Of a stretch of DNA of 40,639 nt, positions 35,492-40,639 are shown piece after piece. The position numbers and the translations under genes are program-made. The stretch lies in the NCBI GenBank assembly GCA_023475025.1, contig JAMCWB010000010.1:1-40639 (forward strand). Reading direction: 5' to 3'. Under the pieces are notes generated by a model. The model did not search any database. It was not told the DNA's origin and saw only the letters and a program-made list of their open reading frames with translations. This stretch comes from Gammaproteobacteria bacterium. Lineage in GTDB: Bacteria; Pseudomonadota; Gammaproteobacteria; Pseudomonadales; Pseudomonadaceae. Each line of letters opens with the position of its first letter. The stretch's first letter is position 1.

Positions 35492-36694
35492 ATGGCCTGG
35501 AATGAGCCTGGTGGCGGTAACAATTCTAATAACCAGGATCCCTGGGGCTCGGGTGGCAACCGCGGTGGTAATCGCGGTGGCAAGCAAGGGCCGCCGGATC
35601 TGGATGAGGCATTGAAAAAACTGCAGGACAGCCTCAACGGCATGTTCGGCAACAAGAAACGTGGCGGCGACGATGACGGTGGTAACCGTAATGTCGGCGG
35701 TGGCCAGGGTATTCCCAAGGGTATCTGGGGCATTGGCCTGCTGATCCTGTTTGCCTTCTGGCTGTTCAACGCCATCTATATTGTCGATGAGCAGGAGCAG
35801 GCCATTGTGCTGCGTTTCGGTGAGTACCATCGCACCGAAGAGTCGGGTCTGCATATCTACTTTCCGCCTATTGAACGCAAGTTCCAGCGTAATGTGACGC
35901 TGATCCGCTCATACTCGCAGACTGGCATGATGCTGACCGAGGACGAGAATATCGTTCAGATTCCGTTGACGGTCCAGTACCGCATTGCCAACCTGGAAGA
36001 CTTCACGCTCAAGGTTGAAGACCCGGAAACCAGCTTGCGCCACGCGACCGAAAGTGCGCTGCGCCACGTTGCTGGCTCCATGACCCTGCAGCAGGTGTTG
36101 ACCGAAGGGCGTGAGCGTCTGGGTTCTGAAGTCAACGAGCGCCTGCAGAGCTATCTGGATATGTACCAGACCGGTATTACGGTAGTGGCGGTGAACGTGA
36201 CTGATGCACAGCCGCCTTCTGAAGTGCAGGATGCCTTCCTTGACGTGATTCGTGCCCGCGAAGATGAAGAGCGTGAGCGTAACCAGGCGCAGTCCTATGC
36301 CAATCGGGTAATCCCCGAGGCCCGTGGTCGCGCCCAGCGTCAGCTGGAAGAAGCCAATGGTTATCGCGATGAAGTGATTGCCCGTGCATTGGGTGAAACC
36401 AGCCGTTTCGATCAGCTGTTGGCGCAATATCAGGCTGCTCCTGAGATCATGCGTGAGCGACTGTTTATCCAGACCATGCAGGAAGTGTTGCAAAACACCA
36501 GTAAGGTGATGATTACCAACAGTGAAGGCAACAACAACTTGCTCTACCTGCCATTGGATCGACTGATGCAGCAATCGGGCAGTAGTGGTAGCAGTAGCTC
36601 CTCATCTGCCAGTGGCAGTAGCTTGACCGATGGGTCTGCTCGCCTGCCGATGCAATTGCCGCAACGTGATGCACGCTCAAGGGAGTCTCGCTAA
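35492..36694 (+). CDS. hflK: FtsH protease modulator HflK
   Basis: HflK is an inner-membrane SPFH/prohibitin-domain protein that forms a large cage with HflC around FtsH. The 400-residue product has a glycine/asparagine-rich cytoplasmic N-terminus (1-75), one membrane segment (about 78-98), a Band 7 domain (about 100-300) and a serine-rich low-complexity tail. GGAGAA precedes the ATG. Its stop overlaps the hflC start by one base (TAATG). Confidence 0.95.
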   Translation: MAWNEPGGGNNSNNQDPWGSGGNRGGNRGGKQGPPDLDEALKKLQDSLNGMFGNKKRGGDDDGGNRNVGGGQGIPKGIWGIGLLILFAFWLFNAIYIVDEQEQAIVLRFGEYHRTEESGLHIYFPPIERKFQRNVTLIRSYSQTGMMLTEDENIVQIPLTVQYRIANLEDFTLKVEDPETSLRHATESALRHVAGSMTLQQVLTEGRERLGSEVNERLQSYLDMYQTGITVVAVNVTDAQPPSEVQDAFLDVIRAREDEERERNQAQSYANRVIPEARGRAQRQLEEANGYRDEVIARALGETSRFDQLLAQYQAAPEIMRERLFIQTMQEVLQNTSKVMITNSEGNNNLLYLPLDRLMQQSGSSGSSSSSSASGSSLTDGSARLPMQLPQRDARSRESR

Positions 36695-37566
36695 TGACTA
36701 ACAAGACAATCTTCGGGCTGGTAGCAGCATTGGTGGTGCTGGTTGTTGGCTGGCAGAGCTTCTTTATCGTTTCGCAAACCCAGCGCGCTATCGTGCTGCA
36801 GTTTGGTGCCGTAGTCCGTAATGACGTCAACCCGGGTCTGCACTTCAAGATGCCCTTCGTGCAAGAGGCGCGTATCTTTGAAGGCCGACTGTTGACCCTT
36901 GAGTCCACTACCCAGCGTTATCTGACGCTCGAGCAGAAGGCCTTGATGGTTGATTCCTATGCCAAGTGGCGCATTATCGATGTCCAGCGTTTTTACACGG
37001 CGACTTCCGGTATTCGCTCCAATGCAGAGGATCGCTTGTCGCGTCAGTTGGAGTCCGGGCTGCGCAACCAGTTTGCCCGTCGTACACTGAACGAAGTGGT
37101 TTCGGGTGAGCGTGACCAGTTGATGGCTGACATGACCAGTATCCTCAATGAGGATGCTCAGCGTGAAATGGGCATTGAAGTGCTGGATGTACGGGTCAAG
37201 GCGATTGACCTGCCCCGTGAGGTCAACCTCAGTGTATTTGAGCGTATGAGTACCGAGCGTGAACGTGAGGCCCAGGAACTTCGTGCTCGCGGTCGTGAGC
37301 TGGGTGAGGGTGTGCGCGCTGATGCTGATCGTCAGAGCCAGGTCATTTTGGCCCAGGCTTTCCGTGAAGCCGAGGAAATTCGGGGTGACGGTGACGCTCA
37401 GGCTGCAGCTATCTATGCTGAGTCCTTTGGTCAGGATAATGAGTTCTACAGCTTCTGGCGTAGCCTGCAGGCTTACCGTGAAAGCTTTGCCAGCAAGAAC
37501 GACCTGCTGGTGCTTGATCCGGACAGCGAATTCTTCCGCTACATGCGGGGGAATCAGCCGCGCTGA
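36694..37566 (+). CDS. hflC: FtsH protease modulator HflC
   Basis: The partner of HflK: 290 residues, one N-terminal membrane segment (about 5-25), then a Band 7/SPFH domain (SQTQRAIVLQFGAVV, RTLNEVVSGERDQL) and a helical part with EREREAQELRARG. It starts on the last base of the hflK stop, so the two are translationally coupled. Two hairpins, the second a terminator, follow the stop. Confidence 0.96.
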   Translation: MTNKTIFGLVAALVVLVVGWQSFFIVSQTQRAIVLQFGAVVRNDVNPGLHFKMPFVQEARIFEGRLLTLESTTQRYLTLEQKALMVDSYAKWRIIDVQRFYTATSGIRSNAEDRLSRQLESGLRNQFARRTLNEVVSGERDQLMADMTSILNEDAQREMGIEVLDVRVKAIDLPREVNLSVFERMSTEREREAQELRARGRELGEGVRADADRQSQVILAQAFREAEEIRGDGDAQAAAIYAESFGQDNEFYSFWRSLQAYRESFASKNDLLVLDPDSEFFRYMRGNQPR

Positions 37567-37579
37567 TAGCGGTCATTTG

Positions 37580-37613
37580 CATCCACTCGTTGCACGCTTG
37601 TCGCGAGTGGATG
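37580..37613. other. perfect 10-bp hairpin after hflC
   Basis: CATCCACTCG (37580-37589) and CGAGTGGATG (37604-37613) pair around a 14-base loop. No T-run follows. It may protect the hflC mRNA end or help the terminator 40 bases further on. Confidence 0.45.
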
Positions 37614-37654
37614 TGAATGTTCAGAGCAGCGAAAAAAACGTGTTACACTTGCGC

Positions 37655-37677
37655 AGCCGGGATATCCCGGCTTTTTT
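37655..37677 (+). terminator. intrinsic terminator after hflKC
   Basis: AGCCGGGATATCCCGGCT forms a perfect 8-bp stem around the two central bases (or 7 bp with a 4-base loop), followed at once by TTTTTT. It closes the tsaE-to-hflC series and separates it from the DUF2065-hisZ-purA genes. Confidence 0.85.
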
Positions 37678-37720
37678 GTGACCGGTGGCGCAGTGCGCCG
37701 GAATGGCGGAGACGTGCAGC

Positions 37721-37909
37721 ATGGATTGGCAGAGCCTGGTAACAGCCCTGTGTCTGGTGCTGGTCATTGAGGGGATGATGCCCTTCCTCGCCCCGGCAAG
37801 CTGGAAGGCGATGTTGCTGACGATCAGTCAGATGGGTGATCGACAACTCCGCCTTATCGGTCTGGCCAGTATGCTGACAGGTACCTTCATTCTGTACCTG
37901 ATTCGCTGA
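37721..37909 (+). CDS. DUF2065 family small membrane protein
   Basis: A 62-residue protein with two hydrophobic helices (about 5-22 and 43-60). It matches the YjeT/DUF2065 protein found after hflC in many proteobacteria. ATG 37721 (MDWQSLVTALCLVLVIEG) is preferred, with GGAG nine bases upstream; a start at 37685 is open but would reach into the terminator region. Function unknown; the fixed position next to hflKC suggests a link to membrane protein quality control. Confidence 0.85.
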   Translation: MDWQSLVTALCLVLVIEGMMPFLAPASWKAMLLTISQMGDRQLRLIGLASMLTGTFILYLIR

Positions 37910-37948
37910 CAGGCGCCGGTTTCTCCTGAATTATTGAAGGTTGTGACA

Positions 37949-39136
37949 ATGCCGACAGTTGATCGCTGGCTTTTGCCAGATGGGATCGAAGAGGTGCTGC
38001 CTGCAGAGGCGGCGCGTATTGAAGCCGCTCGTCGCCAGCTGCTGGATCTGTTTTCCCGCTGGGGTTACGAGTTGGTCATTACCCCGCATATCGAGTACCT
38101 GGAGTCATTGCTGACCGGCGCCGGGCACGACCTTGAGCTGCAAACTTTCAAGATGATCGACCAGTTGTCCGGCCGGATGCTCGGGCTGCGTGCCGACATA
38201 ACCCCGCAGGTTGCTCGTATCGATGCGCATACCCTGGGCCGGCAAGGTCCTTCTCGCCTGTGTTATTGCGGCAGCGTACTGCATACCCGACCACGCCCCC
38301 TGTCTACCTCGCGCAGCCTGATACAGCTGGGTGCCGAGCTCTATGGTGATGCATCCAGTGCCAGTGATATCGAGGTGCTGACCCTGATGCTGGAAACCCT
38401 GGCTTCATGCCAGGTTGCCGATGTGCATCTGGATATCGGGCACGTGGGTATTTACCGTGGTCTGGTGCAGGCAGCCGGCTTGGATGCTGCCAGCGAGCAA
38501 GCCTTGTTTGATGCGCTGCAGCGCAAGGCTGTGGATGAGGTGCAGGCACTGGCCACCGAGGTGAATGCCGCTGGCCTGGGCGCCATGCTGGGTTCACTGG
38601 TCGAGTTGTCAGGTGGTGTTGAGGTGCTGGAGCGGGCGCATGCTCTGCTTGACGGCGCGCCTGAGTCAGTCATGGCAGCACTGGATGATCTGAGCGAAAT
38701 TGCCCAGACCCTGCGCCGACGTTATCCGGATATCCCGTTGTATTTCGATCTTGGCGAGCTGCGCGGCTATCATTACCACACGGGTATGGTGTTTGCCGCC
38801 TACGTACCGGGTATGGGGCAGAGTATCGCCCAGGGCGGTCGCTATGACGATATCGGTGAGGACTTTGGCCGGGCGCGACCAGCTACCGGTTTTTCCACCG
38901 ATTTGCGGTTGCTGGTTGCACGTGGCCAGATTGAGGCTCCCCCGTCATCGGGCATCTGGGTACCCTATACGGCAGCCAGTGACCTGCAGGATGAGGTTGC
39001 ACGCTTGCGCAGCGCCGGTGAGCGGGTGGTTGTAGCGCTGCCAGGGCAGCTCGACAGCGATGCGCAGCAGGCGGGTTGTGACCGCCAGTTGAACCATATC
39101 AATGGCCAATGGCAGATTGGCACGATTTCCATTTGA
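37949..39136 (+). CDS. hisZ: ATP phosphoribosyltransferase regulatory subunit HisZ
   Basis: HisZ is a histidyl-tRNA-synthetase-like protein that activates the short form of HisG, the first enzyme of histidine synthesis. The 395 residues start with [21 protein letters not shown] and have a class II synthetase core ([25 protein letters not shown] region with GGRYDDIG), but no full anticodon-binding domain, which separates it from HisS. ATG 37949 has AAGG eight bases upstream; TTG 37934 is a weaker option. hisZ-purA is the usual Pseudomonas order. Confidence 0.93.
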   Translation: MPTVDRWLLPDGIEEVLPAEAARIEAARRQLLDLFSRWGYELVITPHIEYLESLLTGAGHDLELQTFKMIDQLSGRMLGLRADITPQVARIDAHTLGRQGPSRLCYCGSVLHTRPRPLSTSRSLIQLGAELYGDASSASDIEVLTLMLETLASCQVADVHLDIGHVGIYRGLVQAAGLDAASEQALFDALQRKAVDEVQALATEVNAAGLGAMLGSLVELSGGVEVLERAHALLDGAPESVMAALDDLSEIAQTLRRRYPDIPLYFDLGELRGYHYHTGMVFAAYVPGMGQSIAQGGRYDDIGEDFGRARPATGFSTDLRLLVARGQIEAPPSSGIWVPYTAASDLQDEVARLRSAGERVVVALPGQLDSDAQQAGCDRQLNHINGQWQIGTISI

Positions 39137-40474
<1,338 letters not shown>

Positions 40475-40498
40475 GCCTCGATTGCAGTATGCAGACAA

Positions 40499-40520
40499 GC
40501 GCCCCGAGGGGCGCTTTTTT
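40499..40520 (+). terminator. intrinsic terminator after purA
   Basis: GCGCCCC and GGGGCGC pair around GA and run straight into TTTTTT, 24 bases after the purA stop. It is a classical strong Rho-independent terminator. Confidence 0.9.
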
Positions 40521-40639
40521 GTTTGCCCGGCGAAGCCGGCAAACCCGTCCACCTGAAAGAAGGTGGAGTCACCCCGACCGAGGGGAAGACAATCTGAATG
40601 GCAAGGGCGTCACTGGCCAACGGTGGGGTCTGAAGGAAG
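40521..40639 (+). other. structured region after purA, possible start of a group II intron
   Basis: TTTGCCCGGC/GCCGGCAAA (about 40521-40542) and TCCACCT/AGGTGGA (40548-40567) form two hairpins. The text that follows, ending GGTGGGGTCTGAAGGAAG at the window edge, resembles domain I of intron-encoded bacterial group II introns as I recall them. No GTGYG-type 5' border was found. In P. aeruginosa purA is followed by a tRNA-Leu; none is visible here before the edge. Confidence 0.3.

Noticed and set aside
37949..39136. Histidyl-tRNA synthetase HisS
   Set aside because: The length, the start sequence and the lack of a full anticodon-binding domain, plus the place before purA, indicate HisZ.
40475..40639. 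tRNA-Leu after purA, as in P. aeruginosa
   Set aside because: No tRNA-like arms with TTCRANYC or a CCA-ready acceptor stem are seen before the window ends.

Overview
The window is a piece of a gamma-proteobacterial chromosome. Gene content, gene order and protein sequences fit the Pseudomonas / Halopseudomonas group: murJ-ribF-ileS-lspA-fkpB-ispH on the left, and motAB, rsgA, orn, queG-nnr-tsaE-amiB-mutL-miaA-hfq-hflX-hflKC-hisZ-purA on the right. In Pseudomonas aeruginosa, as I recall it, these two blocks lie at separate places. Here they are joined between ispH and psd through an umuDC (DNA polymerase V) operon. No organism name can be read from the sequence.

Layout. Positions 1-51 hold the start of rpsT (minus strand) behind a clear sigma70 promoter. 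Positions 247-7718 are a forward cluster for lipid II flipping, FAD synthesis, isoleucyl-tRNA, lipoprotein maturation, a peptidyl-prolyl isomerase and isoprenoid synthesis. Positions 7719-8107 have no gene but hold two palindromic repeats. Positions 8108-18784 are a umuC gene cut in two by a 9,399-bp insertion (9272-18670). The 6-bp target core ATCGTT is present on both sides, and joining the two pieces restores a 423-codon umuC in frame. Positions 18791-22601 (minus strand) hold umuD with a LexA-controlled promoter, then psd, a rhodanese and an HDOD-type protein. Positions 22729-28907 hold motAB, rsgA, orn, queG and nnr. Positions 28914-37566 are the long forward tsaE-amiB-mutL-miaA-hfq-hflX-hflK-hflC series. 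After a terminator come a DUF2065 gene, hisZ and purA. The last ~120 bases look like the start of another structured element, possibly a group II intron.

The inserted element is the most interesting part. Its left arm carries four forward cargo genes: a SulP anion transporter, a tandem-domain universal stress protein, a TraR/DksA-type C4 zinc-finger protein and a membrane-anchored SdiA-regulated/YjiK-like protein. Its right arm carries a minus-strand operon of three tyrosine recombinases (385, 535 and 613 aa) and a small HTH/coiled-coil protein (138 aa). In order and size this resembles the tnpA-tnpB-tnpC set of Tn554-type transposons, with one extra large recombinase. The recombinase operon points the same way as umuDC and starts about 120 bp from the umuC junction. 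SOS-induced transcription from the umuD promoter could therefore run into the recombinase genes. The element looks complete. The host has lost pol V activity unless the element excises.
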